NCBI RefSeq assembly: GCF_014643175.1
Contig: NZ_BMJH01000002.1
Coordinates: forward strand, 124,001 to 188,000
Reading direction: 5' to 3'
Origin: Hoyosella rhizosphaerae
GTDB lineage: Bacteria; Actinomycetota; Actinomycetes; Mycobacteriales; Mycobacteriaceae
Length of the DNA stretch: 64,000 nt
The translations under genes were made by a program, and so were the position numbers. Shown here piece by piece: positions 1 to 8,584 of this stretch (the stretch's first letter is position 1; each line of letters opens with the position of its first letter). The notes beneath the pieces are model-generated. The model was not told the DNA's origin. It made no database searches and saw nothing but the letters and a program-made list of their open reading frames with translations.

Positions 1-1224
1 ACGGCCGAAGACGTTGATGTCGAGCAGCGAGTTTGTGCCCAGGCGGTTTGCGCCGTGAACAGACACACACGCGCACTCGCCAGCTGCGTACAGACCCTTG
101 ACGATGGTGTCGTTGTCTTTGAGCACTTCGCCCGTGATTCGGGTGGGAATACCGCCCATCACGTAGTGGCATGTGGGGAAGACCGGCACCAACTCGGTGA
201 CAGGGTCAACGCCGAGGTATGTGCGCGAGAACTCGGTGATGTCGGGAAGTTTTTCTTCCAGGACATCCGCACCAAGGTGTGTCACGTCGATGTAGACGTA
301 ATCCTTGTTGGGGCCAGCGCCACGGCCTTCGAGCACCTCAAGGACCATAGAGCGAGCAACAATGTCGCGAGGCGCCAGGTCTTTAATGGTGGGGGCGTAG
401 CGTTCCATGAAACGCTCGCCGTCGGCGTTTCGCAGGATTCCGCCCTCGCCGCGCACCGCTTCGGAAATGAGGATTCCGAGGCCTGCGAGGCCTGTTGGGT
501 GGAACTGGTGGAACTCCATGTCTTCGAGTGGCAGTCCCTTGCGGAACACAATCGCCATGCCGTCACCGGTAAGGGTGTGGGCGTTAGAGGTCGTCTTGTA
601 CATGCGACCTGAACCGCCTGTGGCGAACACGATCGACTTCGCGTGGAAGATGTGGATCTCGCCGGTGGAAAGTTCGTAGGCGATGACACCAGTAGCGACG
701 GTGCCCTCATCAGTCTCGCTGAGGCATAGGTCGAGTACGTAGAACTCGTTGAAGAACTCGACGCCGTGCTTGACGCAGTTTTGGTAGAGAGTCTGCAGGA
801 TCATGTGACCGGTACGGTCGGCTGCGTAACATGCACGCCGAACTGGCGCTTTACCATGATCGCGAGTGTGTCCACCAAAGCGACGCTGGTCGATCTTGCC
901 TTCGGGTGTGCGGTTGAACGGCAAACCCATCTTTTCAAGGTCGAGGACCGCGTCGATAGCTTCTTTAGCCATGATTTCGGCAGCGTCCTGGTCGACCAGG
1001 TAGTCGCCACCTTTAACGGTATCGAACGTGTGCCATTCCCAGTTGTCCTCTTCCACGTTCGCCAAGGCGGCGCACATGCCGCCCTGAGCGGCACCTGTGT
1101 GGGAGCGAGTGGGGTAAAGCTTCGTCAGCACAGCGGTGCGGACACGCGGGCCAGCCTCAATGGCGGCACGCATGCCGGCGCCACCTGCGCCGACGATGAT
1201 CACGTCGTAACGGTGTTCTTGCAT
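1..1224 (-). CDS. sdhA: Succinate dehydrogenase flavoprotein subunit SdhA (3' end cut by window edge)
   Basis: SdhA oxidises succinate to fumarate and passes electrons to ubiquinone or menaquinone through SdhB and the SdhC/SdhD anchors, on the inner face of the membrane. The reading frame opens at ATG 1224 and stays open to base 1, giving the first 408 of about 585 residues. The start shows the FAD-binding dinucleotide motif VVIIGAGGAG. The flavin attachment segment TRSHTGAAQGG carries the His that binds FAD covalently in the family. Further on are the active-site stretches FHPTG and HGANRLGTNSLLDINVFG, the last right at the edge. It lies 11 bases downstream of sdhD and is the third gene of sdhC-sdhD-sdhA. 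sdhB should follow outside the window. The order matches M. tuberculosis Rv3316-Rv3319. Confidence 0.97.
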   Translation of the reverse strand, partial: MQEHRYDVIIVGAGGAGMRAAIEAGPRVRTAVLTKLYPTRSHTGAAQGGMCAALANVEEDNWEWHTFDTVKGGDYLVDQDAAEIMAKEAIDAVLDLEKMGLPFNRTPEGKIDQRRFGGHTRDHGKAPVRRACYAADRTGHMILQTLYQNCVKHGVEFFNEFYVLDLCLSETDEGTVATGVIAYELSTGEIHIFHAKSIVFATGGSGRMYKTTSNAHTLTGDGMAIVFRKGLPLEDMEFHQFHPTGLAGLGILISEAVRGEGGILRNADGERFMERYAPTIKDLAPRDIVARSMVLEVLEGRGAGPNKDYVYIDVTHLGADVLEEKLPDITEFSRTYLGVDPVTELVPVFPTCHYVMGGIPTRITGEVLKDNDTIVKGLYAAGECACVSVHGANRLGTNSLLDINVFGR

Positions 1225-1235
1225 GTGTGCCTCGC

Positions 1236-1688
1236 TCAGCCTGTGATGTTGGGATCGAACGTGAAGATGACGTATGTGCCAAGTCCAGTGATGAGTACCA
1301 CCGAGATCGCGAGCAGCGTCATAAGCCAGAAGCGCGTCGAGTCCTTGCGTGCGTAGTCATTGATCACTGTGCGCAGCCCGTTGCCGCCGTGCAGTTGCGC
1401 GAGCCAGAGCATCGACAAATCCCAGATTTGCCAGAATGGGCTCGCCCAGCGGCCTGCAACGAACGCGAAGTTAATGCGGTGGATGCCCTCGTCAAGCAGC
1501 AACATGATGGAAATGTGCCCGAGCACGAGGAAGATCAGCAGTAGGCCCGAGATCCGCATGAAAAGCCACGACCACATCTCGAAGTTGTTCGAGTTCTGCC
1601 GCCGCGGTGTCCGGGGAAGTGACAATGAAGCAGGGCGGTCGTACGACGTAGCCACCGTCTTGGCGGCGGGGGTCTCCGAAGATGTCAT
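1236..1688 (-). CDS. sdhD: Succinate dehydrogenase membrane anchor subunit SdhD
   Basis: This is the second membrane anchor of succinate dehydrogenase, about 150 residues. After a polar N-terminus of about 35 residues come three hydrophobic helices (roughly residues 40-66, 85-105 and 122-145). The first helix contains the His of LVLGHISIMLLL, in the position of a haem b ligand. The loop HGGNGLRTVINDY matches the SdhD pattern that faces the quinone site. The ATG at 1688 shares one base with the sdhC stop (TGATG), so the two are translationally coupled. A GTG one codon earlier (1691) is an alternative start. No SD is needed if translation is coupled. Confidence 0.93.
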   Translation of the reverse strand: MTSSETPAAKTVATSYDRPASLSLPRTPRRQNSNNFEMWSWLFMRISGLLLIFLVLGHISIMLLLDEGIHRINFAFVAGRWASPFWQIWDLSMLWLAQLHGGNGLRTVINDYARKDSTRFWLMTLLAISVVLITGLGTYVIFTFDPNITG

Positions 1689-2092
1689 CACAAGCTCCCG
1701 AACAGCAGGTAGAAGATGCGGCCAGACGCAGGAATCATGATTGCCACCGAGATGGCCAGCACGATCCAGAACATCAACCGCTGATATTTCGGTCCCTTCG
1801 ACCAGAAGTCGATGAGGATCACCCTGACGCCGTTGAAGGCGTGGTAAACGACCGCTGCAAGCAAGCCGAGTTCCAGGATGCCTACGACGGGGTTTTTGTA
1901 GGTCTCGATAACGGCGTCGTATGCCTCAGGGCTTACGCGCACAAGTGCGGTATCGAGCACGTGAACGAATAGGAAGAAAAATAGCGTGACGCCTGTGATC
2001 CGATGGAGGACCCAGGACCACATACCGGGGTCTCCCCGGTAGATCGATCGTGAACGCACCACCTGCCCAGTGGCGTCTGTTGTGCTGGTCAT
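1688..2092 (-). CDS. sdhC: Succinate dehydrogenase cytochrome b556 subunit SdhC
   Basis: This is the first membrane anchor subunit and the first gene of the sdh operon. The conserved block MWSWVLHRITGVTLFFFLFV starts about residue 24. It is followed by VHVLDTAL, whose His is the expected haem ligand, and by HAFNGVRVILIDFW near the second helix. Three transmembrane segments fit the family. I use ATG 2092 because a GGAGG lies 11 bases upstream of it. An in-frame ATG at 2116 would add eight residues (MTLEAELS) but has no visible ribosome site. The promoter must lie in the 276-base gap shared with the divergent cdd gene. Confidence 0.92.
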   Translation of the reverse strand: MTSTTDATGQVVRSRSIYRGDPGMWSWVLHRITGVTLFFFLFVHVLDTALVRVSPEAYDAVIETYKNPVVGILELGLLAAVVYHAFNGVRVILIDFWSKGPKYQRLMFWIVLAISVAIMIPASGRIFYLLFGSL

Positions 2093-2281
2093 TGAGAGCT
2101 CTGCCTCCAGTGTCATCGGTGGGCGCGTCCGGCATCCGGTCGAGTGCGTCCCCTTTAGTGGGCGTCAGTAGGGTGCAGCACGACAGCGGTCCGGCGTGAA
2201 CCTAAGCTGACATTAAAGACTGTAGTCCCTCAAGTTTTGAGGCTTGCAGCCGGATATTGGGTTTTGACCTGCGGAAAGCAA

Positions 2282-2300
2282 TTAGGTTTGCCTTGCCATA
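2282..2300. promoter_or_regulatory. Weak IdeR/DtxR-like iron box between sdhC and cdd
   Basis: The 19-mer TTAGGTTTGCCTTGCCATA agrees with the DtxR/IdeR consensus (TTAGGTTAGGCTAACCTAA) at 13 of 19 positions by eye. The left half TTAGGTT is perfect. It lies in the divergent sdhC/cdd promoter gap, about 190 bases upstream of sdhC and 70 upstream of cdd. In Corynebacterium the sdh genes respond to iron through DtxR and RipA, which makes a site here plausible. The degenerate right half means it may be chance. Confidence 0.3.
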
Positions 2301-2368
2301 CTGAAATTGTGCGTGTCGAGAACGTGCACCCGAAGCAAGATTACCTGGCAAATAGGGCGGAGCGCTTC

Positions 2369-2776
2369 ATGAATATTGATTGGAAATCCCTGCACACGGC
2401 GGCGATAGGCGCGATGCGCAACGCTTACGCCCCCTACTCCAAGTTTCCTGTCGGGGCTGCTGCTAGCACGACCGACGGACGGACGGTAGTCGGTTGCAAT
2501 GTGGAAAACATCTCATTTGGACTCACCCTCTGCGCCGAGTGTTCCGTCGTGTCGGCACTGCACACCGCCGGCGGTGGTCGCCTCGCCGCCCTCGTTTGCG
2601 TTGATAGTCGAGGCGAGATCCTGATGCCCTGCGGGCGATGCCGCCAACTCCTCTACGAACATGGAGGCCCTGAGATGCGTATCGCAGTCTCGGACGGTTC
2701 GATACCGCTAAGCGAGCTTCTGCCCCGCGCGTTTGGCCCGGGTGACTTCGCCGCTGGTCAACAACAACCCGGGTGA
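2369..2776 (+). CDS. cdd: Cytidine deaminase
   Basis: Cdd hydrolytically deaminates cytidine and deoxycytidine to uridine and deoxyuridine in pyrimidine salvage. The 135-residue protein starts MNIDWKSLHTAAIGAM and has the small tetrameric Cdd layout. AYAPYSKFPVGAA binds substrate, CAECSVVSAL supplies the first zinc Cys and the catalytic Glu, and PCGRCRQLL supplies the other two zinc Cys. ATG 2369 is preceded by an AGGGCGGAG stretch. The frame is open further upstream, but that sequence is not family-like. The stop overlaps a GTG of the next frame by four bases, and deoA follows, as in M. tuberculosis Rv3315c-Rv3314c. Confidence 0.95.
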   Translation: MNIDWKSLHTAAIGAMRNAYAPYSKFPVGAAASTTDGRTVVGCNVENISFGLTLCAECSVVSALHTAGGGRLAALVCVDSRGEILMPCGRCRQLLYEHGGPEMRIAVSDGSIPLSELLPRAFGPGDFAAGQQQPG

Positions 2777-2823
2777 TACCCGCTAGTCCAACGTCACACA
2801 CCACACGAAAGCGACACAACACA

Positions 2824-4101
2824 ATGGCGGAACACCACGATGCAGTTTCGATCATTCGCACTAAGAGAGACGGAGCTGAGCTATCGCGCAGCCAGATCAA
2901 TTGGGTTATCGACTCGTATACGCGCGGACTGGTGTCCGACGAGCAAATGTCCGCCCTAGCGATGGCGGTGTTGCTGCAGGGAATGAATCGAACCGAAATT
3001 TCCCATTGGACCGCCGCAATGATCGCGTCGGGCGAGCGAATGAACTTCACCACGCTTCCCAAACCCACAGTCGACAAGCACTCCACCGGCGGCGTTGGGG
3101 ACAAGATCACATTGCCGCTTGCCCCCTTGGTCGCCGCATGTGGTGCAGCGGTGCCACAACTTTCGGGCAGGGGGCTTGGGCACACAGGCGGGACACTGGA
3201 CAAGCTCGAATCGATACCAGGTTGGCGTGCGTCACTGACCAATGCCGAAATGTTCGCTCAGCTCAACGATGTCGGCGCGGTAATTTGTGCGGCTGGAATT
3301 GGGCTCGCCCCCGCGGACAAAAAGTTGTACGCGTTGCGTGACGTCACAGGCACCGTCGAATCGATCGCACTCATAGCGAGTTCCATCATGAGCAAGAAGA
3401 TCGCCGAGGGAACAAGCGCGCTGGTCCTCGACGTCAAATGCGGCGCGGGTGCCTTCATGAAGAACATCGAAGACGCACGCGAGCTTGCCCAGACGATGGT
3501 GCACTTGGGCAATGACGCAGGCGTGCGCACATCCGCATTACTTACTGACATGGACTTTCCACTGGGCCTCACCGCGGGAAACGCACTGGAAGTCCGAGAG
3601 TCCGTAGAGGTACTTGCTGGCGGTGGACCGTCTGACGTTGTAGAACTCACGGTCGCATTGGCGGAAGAAATGTTGAGCGCTGCCGGGATCGATGCGGATC
3701 CAGCTGCAGCGTTGGCGGACGGTCGAGCGATGGACGTGTGGCGCAGGATGATCGCAGCGCAGGGCGGTGACCCTGAAGCGCCGCTGCCGATTGCCCGCGA
3801 AACCGAGGTGGTTCGTGCCGACGCGGATGGAGTCCTGACAAGCCTTGACGCGATGTCAGTGGGCATCGCGGCTTGGCGGCTGGGGGCAGGGCGTCAGCGG
3901 CAAGGCGAACAGGTCCAAGCTGCGGCAGGTGTCGAATGGCACGCACAAGTCGGAGATCAGGTTAAATCAGGCGAGGCGCTATTTACGCTGCACACTGACA
4001 CCGAAGATCGCATTCCAGCTGCGTTAGCCGCTTTGGGCGGTGCGTGGTCCATTGGCGAGGCCGCGCAGCGGCGTCCGTTGATTCACGAACGGATTCGGTA
4101 G
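2824..4101 (+). CDS. deoA: Thymidine phosphorylase
   Basis: DeoA splits thymidine with phosphate into thymine and 2-deoxyribose 1-phosphate. The 425-residue protein begins [17 protein letters not shown] and keeps the family landmarks: phosphate-binding [10 protein letters not shown], the signature [20 protein letters not shown], and [19 protein letters not shown]. The C-terminal pyrimidine phosphorylase domain is present. I chose ATG 2824 because the protein then lines up with relatives. A GTG at 2773, overlapping the cdd stop by four bases, would add 17 residues (IPASPTSHTTRKRHNT after the start) and would couple translation to cdd. Neither start has a strong SD. It sits mid-way in the cdd-deoA-add salvage run. 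Confidence 0.95.
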   Translation: MAEHHDAVSIIRTKRDGAELSRSQINWVIDSYTRGLVSDEQMSALAMAVLLQGMNRTEISHWTAAMIASGERMNFTTLPKPTVDKHSTGGVGDKITLPLAPLVAACGAAVPQLSGRGLGHTGGTLDKLESIPGWRASLTNAEMFAQLNDVGAVICAAGIGLAPADKKLYALRDVTGTVESIALIASSIMSKKIAEGTSALVLDVKCGAGAFMKNIEDARELAQTMVHLGNDAGVRTSALLTDMDFPLGLTAGNALEVRESVEVLAGGGPSDVVELTVALAEEMLSAAGIDADPAAALADGRAMDVWRRMIAAQGGDPEAPLPIARETEVVRADADGVLTSLDAMSVGIAAWRLGAGRQRQGEQVQAAAGVEWHAQVGDQVKSGEALFTLHTDTEDRIPAALAALGGAWSIGEAAQRRPLIHERIR

Positions 4102-4138
4102 CCGCGCCATCGGCTGCAGTTTCCGCTACCTTCGCTGT

Positions 4139-5233
4139 ATGACGTCAACTCCTCTTGACCTTGATGCGATACGTCTTGCTCCGAAAGTTCTGCTGCATGA
4201 TCACCTTGACGGCGGGCTTCGGCCTGAGACCGTGATCGAGTTAGCGGATGCCGTTAATTACACGGAGCTCCCCACCACAGATCCAGTGGAGCTCAAGGAG
4301 TGGTTTCGTGATGCCGCCGACAGCGGATCGTTGGAGTTGTACCTGCAAACATTTGGTCACACTGTCGCGGTGATGCAGACGGCGGAGTCGCTGAGGCGGG
4401 TGGCTCGCGAATGCGTGGAAGATCTCGCATCGGACGGTGTGGTGTACGCGGAGGTGCGATTTGCGCCCGAGCAGCACCTCGATAGGGGCTTGACCCTAGA
4501 TGAGGTGATGGAGCACACGCTGGCGGGATTTGAAGAAGGCATGAGGGTGGTCCGTGAGCAACATGGGCGCTCAATCGTTGTTCAGTGTTTGGTGACTGCG
4601 ATGCGGCATGCTGCTCGATCGCGGGAAATCGCCGAGTTGATGGTGAGATTCCGCGACCGCGGGGCATGCGGGTTCGACATCGCGGGCGCAGAAGTTGGGT
4701 TTCCACCAAGTAGGCATCTCGATGCGTTCGAATACCTGCAGCGGGAGAACGCGCACTTCACAATCCATGCAGGTGAAGCATTTGGACTGCCTTCGATTCA
4801 TGAGGCGGTGGCGTATTGCGGATGTGACAGGCTCGGCCACGGTGTTCGAATAATGGATGACATCAAAATGAGTGCCGACGGAACCGCGAAACTGGGTTTG
4901 CTCGCCAACTATGTGCGTGACAAACGAATCCCGTTGGAGTTGTGCCCGAGTTCAAATGTGCAAACCGGCGCAGCCGACAGCATCGCTGAACATCCCTTCG
5001 ACAAGCTAGCGCGGCTTAAGTTCCGTGTGACCGTGAATACAGACAACCGGTTGATGAGCCATACCACGATGAGCGAAGAGATGTTCAAGCTCGTGGAGAC
5101 ATTTGGCTATGGTTGGAGCGATCTGGAACGGTTCACCATTAACGCAATGAAGTCGGCCTTTTACCGGTTTGATCAGCGTTTAGAGATCATCGATAACACG
5201 ATCAAACCGGGGTATGCAGTTCTGATCGGGTAG
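4139..5233 (+). CDS. add: Adenosine deaminase
   Basis: Add converts adenosine and deoxyadenosine to inosine and deoxyinosine. The 364-residue TIM-barrel protein shows the zinc motif HDHLDG near residue 20, the catalytic segment HAGEAFG (Glu as proton donor) near residue 215, GHGVRIM with a further active-site His, and [10 protein letters not shown] supplying the last zinc Asp. ATG 4139 follows deoA by 37 bases, so the two may share a transcript. It ends five bases before the convergent gene at 5239, leaving no room for a separate terminator. Confidence 0.95.
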   Translation: MTSTPLDLDAIRLAPKVLLHDHLDGGLRPETVIELADAVNYTELPTTDPVELKEWFRDAADSGSLELYLQTFGHTVAVMQTAESLRRVARECVEDLASDGVVYAEVRFAPEQHLDRGLTLDEVMEHTLAGFEEGMRVVREQHGRSIVVQCLVTAMRHAARSREIAELMVRFRDRGACGFDIAGAEVGFPPSRHLDAFEYLQRENAHFTIHAGEAFGLPSIHEAVAYCGCDRLGHGVRIMDDIKMSADGTAKLGLLANYVRDKRIPLELCPSSNVQTGAADSIAEHPFDKLARLKFRVTVNTDNRLMSHTTMSEEMFKLVETFGYGWSDLERFTINAMKSAFYRFDQRLEIIDNTIKPGYAVLIG

Positions 5234-5238
5234 CGGGA

Positions 5239-6468
5239 TTACATCACGCGGAAGCGTTCCTCAAGTGCGTGGAGTAGGTCCCTGAACCCCTGTGCTTCTT
5301 CATTAAAAGGCGGTCCGGGTGCCATTCGCGAGAGGTCCGGTTTGATGAGGTAAGACACGTACCAGCCGAGAGGATTGGTGAGCGCAAGTGCCTCCTCGAC
5401 ACTGTCGTCGTCGGCAAAGTCAGCTGCGTCGTTGAGCAATTCGACAGCAAGATCAAGTTGTTCCGCGTCAACATTTTCGGGGCCGCTTGCGATGTCTTCT
5501 ACAAGCCCCGTGAGTACGTAGATGTTGTCGTCGGTGACGGTGATGTCGAGGGAACCATCAACGGCTGCAGTCTGAATTTCCGAGAAAGTGCTGACATGAG
5601 CAAGCTCGTGGTTGTGCTTATCAGCTAGGTACCGGCCAAGTGCGCGCGGAGTGCGGAATACGTAGATAATTCCGTCTTTCCCGAGGAAAACTGGGATGTC
5701 GTCGAGGTAGCAGCGTAGCGAGTAGTACTCGTCGTTGCCGGTGATGATTTTTATCGGGTCGATACCGACATCCACCCAGAAGCTGTCGGCATCGTCGGTG
5801 GTGTCTGCGTCGAGGGGTTCGACGTCGTCTTCGCTGTCGGCTGCGTCGTCAGCTTCAACATCATTTTCGTCCGCGGCAAGGAGTTCCGCTTCGGCGAGTG
5901 CAACAGCGGAGTCATCGACATCAGGTGTGGTCACCACGTCGTCGAGCGCGTCAAGTACGGCGTCCCAGCCTTCAGCGATGATCTTGCCTAAGGCGAACCA
6001 GCGCTTTTCGCCGTCGGGCCCAGCGAAGGCATGGTGACCTGATGGAAATGACGTGAGTTCGGGGTGTGCTTCGAAGAAAGTGTTGACGGCGTCGAGGTCA
6101 CATACCTCACCAAGGTTTCTTGCCATAGCGAGCGTGTCTTCAAGTTCGGCGACCGTATAGGCAGTGGGTTCGCTCGCCGCTAGCTCTGGTACCCCAACGA
6201 GATCAAATGTGTGTTCATCGTCGGGTTCAAGTTCGGCCGCCGAAAGCGCCTTAACAACATGCCAGGTCGGGTGCTCGGACAGGTCGTGCTCGTCGTCGTG
6301 CCGAATAAAAGCAGCCAATTCGGCGACACTGTCGAAAACAAACAGGTCTTCGTCTTGTCCGAGGACGGCTTGCCACTCGTCGTCGCCTTCGCGCCACCGT
6401 GGTGCCCACAGTGTCACGGCGTCGCCGTCAGTGAGGCCAAGGGTAATTGGGACGATGTCACCTGCCAT
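5239..6468 (-). CDS. Acidic conserved actinobacterial protein (Rv3311 family)
   Basis: Function is unknown. The 409-residue protein matches the conserved M. tuberculosis Rv3311 type in position (beside add) and in features I recall: start MAGDIVPITLGLTDGDAVTLWAPRW, and repeated phrases such as FVFDSVAELAAFIR near residue 45 and YVFRTPRALGRYLADKH near residue 275. These suggest two related halves of about 200 residues. Between them is a very acidic, Ala/Asp/Glu-rich linker (about residues 185-235). There is no signal peptide or transmembrane segment, so it is cytoplasmic. Some databases label relatives 'primosomal protein', which nothing here supports. It lies 9 bases downstream of the YbaB-like gene at 6478-6783 and may be the last gene of that operon. 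Confidence 0.8.
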   Translation of the reverse strand: MAGDIVPITLGLTDGDAVTLWAPRWREGDDEWQAVLGQDEDLFVFDSVAELAAFIRHDDEHDLSEHPTWHVVKALSAAELEPDDEHTFDLVGVPELAASEPTAYTVAELEDTLAMARNLGEVCDLDAVNTFFEAHPELTSFPSGHHAFAGPDGEKRWFALGKIIAEGWDAVLDALDDVVTTPDVDDSAVALAEAELLAADENDVEADDAADSEDDVEPLDADTTDDADSFWVDVGIDPIKIITGNDEYYSLRCYLDDIPVFLGKDGIIYVFRTPRALGRYLADKHNHELAHVSTFSEIQTAAVDGSLDITVTDDNIYVLTGLVEDIASGPENVDAEQLDLAVELLNDAADFADDDSVEEALALTNPLGWYVSYLIKPDLSRMAPGPPFNEEAQGFRDLLHALEERFRVM

Positions 6469-6477
6469 GCGGCTAGC

Positions 6478-6783
6478 CTAGTCACCCGGCGGGCTGAGCG
6501 CACGGGTCAGCGCCTCAAACTGTGCGCGTCGCGCTTCGGACGCACCCGCAGCGGCGTTATTGGCTGCCTCAATGATTAACGCGGATACCTGTCGGCCGGG
6601 GAGTTGGGTGACAGATTCTTCGAGTGCGAGGTCAACGAGTTGTCCGCACGAATTGACCTCTGCTCGCACTCGACCGCATGCGCTTGTTCCGACGCAATTT
6701 CGCGTCGTTAGCTCTCGCAGGGCGTCATCAAGTGCGTCACGTTGGGCTCGAACGCGCTGAATTACGTTGTCGATGGACGTCAT
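6478..6783 (-). CDS. YbaB/EbfC-like protein of a type VII-linked cluster
   Basis: This 101-residue protein has the YbaB/EbfC shape: an N-terminal amphipathic helix, then a strand region (GTSACGRVRAEVNSCGQLVDLAL), then a C-terminal helix (VSALIIEAANNAAAGASEARRAQF). The 'G-V-x-V-x-x-x-G-x-L-V-D' pattern is typical of YbaB-like proteins encoded with ESX substrates in Mycobacteriales. Its ATG overlaps the stop of the preceding gene by four bases (ATGA). It is the fourth and last gene of the cluster that starts at 8448. Whether it binds DNA or acts as a chaperone for secreted partners is not shown by the sequence. Confidence 0.72.
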   Translation of the reverse strand: MTSIDNVIQRVRAQRDALDDALRELTTRNCVGTSACGRVRAEVNSCGQLVDLALEESVTQLPGRQVSALIIEAANNAAAGASEARRAQFEALTRALSPPGD

Positions 6784-7082
6784 CGCGATATGCCCAGTTG
6801 GTTAAGCCGATGGGTCGATCGGGTGCTGTGCATCAATTCCTCAAGGTCGTTTCGGTTTGGCACACCCAGTTCGTTGAGCGAGCGTGGGGAGATGCCCAAC
6901 TTTTCGAGTTCTTGGCGTGCGGTAATTCCTCCAACAGTGGCCGCACGGTGGCATTGGTTGAGTACCTCTCGAGCTATGTGGGCAGCACCGAGCCGTAGTG
7001 CCTGCGCGGTGAGTTGAATATCTGTCGGGAACCCGGCATCCGTAGCCGTAACCTCCACGCCACCTAATGACGGGCCACTCAT
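6780..7082 (-). CDS. Second YbaB-like small protein of the cluster
   Basis: This is a 100-residue protein. The first 45 residues (GGVEVTATDAGFPTDIQL, then TAQALRLGAAHIAREVLNQC) resemble the strand-plus-C-terminal-helix half of a YbaB/EbfC fold but lack its first helix. The remaining half is polar and has the motif-like phrases LEKLGISPRSLNELGVP and HRLNQLGIS, an internal echo of unknown meaning. Both ends overlap neighbours by ATGA, so it is translationally coupled on both sides. I infer a partner of the other YbaB-like protein. The assignment rests on pattern and context only. Confidence 0.62.
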   Translation of the reverse strand: MSGPSLGGVEVTATDAGFPTDIQLTAQALRLGAAHIAREVLNQCHRAATVGGITARQELEKLGISPRSLNELGVPNRNDLEELMHSTRSTHRLNQLGISR

Positions 7083-8131
7083 GATGTGGGCCTATACACG
7101 CCGTGGAATGCCTGGCCCATGTTGTCTGTGCGCATGGGGCTCACGCTGATGGGATTACCCGCTTCGATCATTTGGCCGTTCCCCAGTGCCATTGCCACGT
7201 GCCCGTCCCACACGACGAGGTCGCCCGCCATAGCCTCGCTGATGCCTACTGGTGTCCCGATGCTCTGTTCGTGGGCTAAGCGTGGAATGTCGACCCCGGC
7301 CTGGCCATATGCCCACTGAGTAAGTCCGCTGCAATCGAAGCCAGCGCCCGGGCTAGTGCCGCCCCAAACGTACGGAACGCCTTGCTGGCTCAGTGCGTTG
7401 CGAACCGCGTCAGCTGCCTGCGGGGTGGGGGCTTGTGCGACGGTGCCGTCGGGGAGCAACACGCTTGCCGTTCCGACCGCAAGCGAGTCACTAGCGGAGT
7501 AGGGGCCGTTCTCGGCGTAGGAAGCCGAATGGGTTGAAGGAAAGCCAGATTGCTGAGCTTCCGCTGACCCCATTAGCCCCGATCCGGGCAACCCACCTCC
7601 TGGAGGGCCCATCGTGGCGCCGCCGACAGCACTGGCACTGCCTACTGCACTGATATTGCCGGATGCGACGCTGAGTTCAGCGCTGATACGAAGAACCACA
7701 TCGAGGGCCCGCGATAGGTGATCGAGGGCCTCTTTAAGAAGCACAAGCTGCCCGAGCGGTTGGCTGAGCAACTCGCGAGAATTTTGCAGCACATTCACAA
7801 ATGACGCACCGATGAGGGCAAGCTCGCCGACTCCCCGAAGCACGGACTCGATAGCAGCCAGCCAGTTCACACTCAGTGCTTGACTATCGTTCGCTAGTGC
7901 GTCTGCGCCGCGGGCGAGCTCACGGCCTTCTGCGAGTGCCGTTTCCGCTGTCAGCCCGCTCCACGCCGGTTCGATTTCTTTCACAGCAGCCAAACCGCAG
8001 TCACACACTTGCTGAAGTGTGGTTCCCACTTGGTCGAACTCGCGCACTGGATCGACTCCCTGGAACATTCCAGTGCCCAGGGTGGCAGCGAGGTCGTCTA
8101 GAGGCTGTTTGAGGAGTTGGACATCTATCAT
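7079..8131 (-). CDS. WXG-like / NlpC-P60 fusion: predicted type VII-exported peptidoglycan endopeptidase
   Basis: The 350-residue protein has two parts. Residues 1 to about 155 are helical and carry a WxG motif (W57-S-G59 in PAWSGLTAETAL), resembling the WXG100 fold of ESX substrates. A Gly/Ser-rich linker (about 160-235) leads to an NlpC/P60 cysteine peptidase domain (about 243-350). The catalytic set is visible: C267 in GFDCSGLTQWAY, H311 in DGHVAMALG and E323 in MIEAGN. That His-to-Glu spacing of 12 matches, as I recall, the RipA triad. NlpC/P60 enzymes cut D-Glu-mDAP bonds in peptidoglycan. There is no Sec signal peptide. With the EspC-like gene immediately upstream (ATGA overlap), export by an ESX system is the best inference. 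Confidence 0.82.
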   Translation of the reverse strand: MIDVQLLKQPLDDLAATLGTGMFQGVDPVREFDQVGTTLQQVCDCGLAAVKEIEPAWSGLTAETALAEGRELARGADALANDSQALSVNWLAAIESVLRGVGELALIGASFVNVLQNSRELLSQPLGQLVLLKEALDHLSRALDVVLRISAELSVASGNISAVGSASAVGGATMGPPGGGLPGSGLMGSAEAQQSGFPSTHSASYAENGPYSASDSLAVGTASVLLPDGTVAQAPTPQAADAVRNALSQQGVPYVWGGTSPGAGFDCSGLTQWAYGQAGVDIPRLAHEQSIGTPVGISEAMAGDLVVWDGHVAMALGNGQMIEAGNPISVSPMRTDNMGQAFHGVYRPTS

Positions 8132-8448
8132 CGGCTCAAGCTCCCAGCATTGGTAAGTGTGCCCGCAGCATTACGGTCAGCGCTGCGGTATAGGTCAGAG
8201 GCAGTGTGCGCCGCTTCACCACAATGCTGATAGGCGGCTGCGACAGCATTGAGAGCAGCTTGGTGGCGTTGGTGCGCCGCTGAGTAGGCAGCAAGGAACT
8301 CGGACCCAATAGGCCCGAGCGCTGTTAGCGCAGCCTCGGGGCGGACGGCGGCAACGCTTGATGCCAGCGCTCGAAGACGTTCGGCTTGGTCAGCCATGCG
8401 GGTTCCGAATCGAGTGACGTCATCGGGATGTGCGGCTAACTCTGCCAC
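8128..8448 (-). CDS. EspC-like type VII secretion substrate
   Basis: About 106 residues, mostly two helices, first gene of the cluster. It matches the EspC-like 'ESX-1 secretion-associated protein' type: an N-terminal AELAAHPDDVTRFGTRMADQ segment, a hydrophobic helix pair, and near the C-terminus the sequence Y-R-S-A-D (in ASDLYRSADRN), which fits the YxxxD/E type VII export signal. I place the start at GTG 8448 because AGGTGG lies six bases upstream. A GTG at 8463 would add five residues (MRWFH) with no SD. The stop overlaps the ATG of the NlpC/P60 gene. The promoter should be in 8449-8584, the gap shared with the divergent upp. Confidence 0.75.
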   Translation of the reverse strand: MAELAAHPDDVTRFGTRMADQAERLRALASSVAAVRPEAALTALGPIGSEFLAAYSAAHQRHQAALNAVAAAYQHCGEAAHTASDLYRSADRNAAGTLTNAGSLSR

Positions 8449-8584
8449 GTGGAACCACCTCACTAAGTTGGTGCACTAAGCGGTGCACACCTGTCGCTAC
8501 AAAGAGGTGGACGCATTCACGGTGCTGTTTGGTTCCATGCGGGCGGGCATTTTTGTGACTTTTTCGACGACTATGCTCATCGGC

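Noticed and set aside
5735-6037. Ser/Thr-rich plus-strand open frame within the acidic Rv3311-type gene
   Set aside because: Antisense of the Asp/Glu-rich linker, which automatically gives Ser-rich translation.
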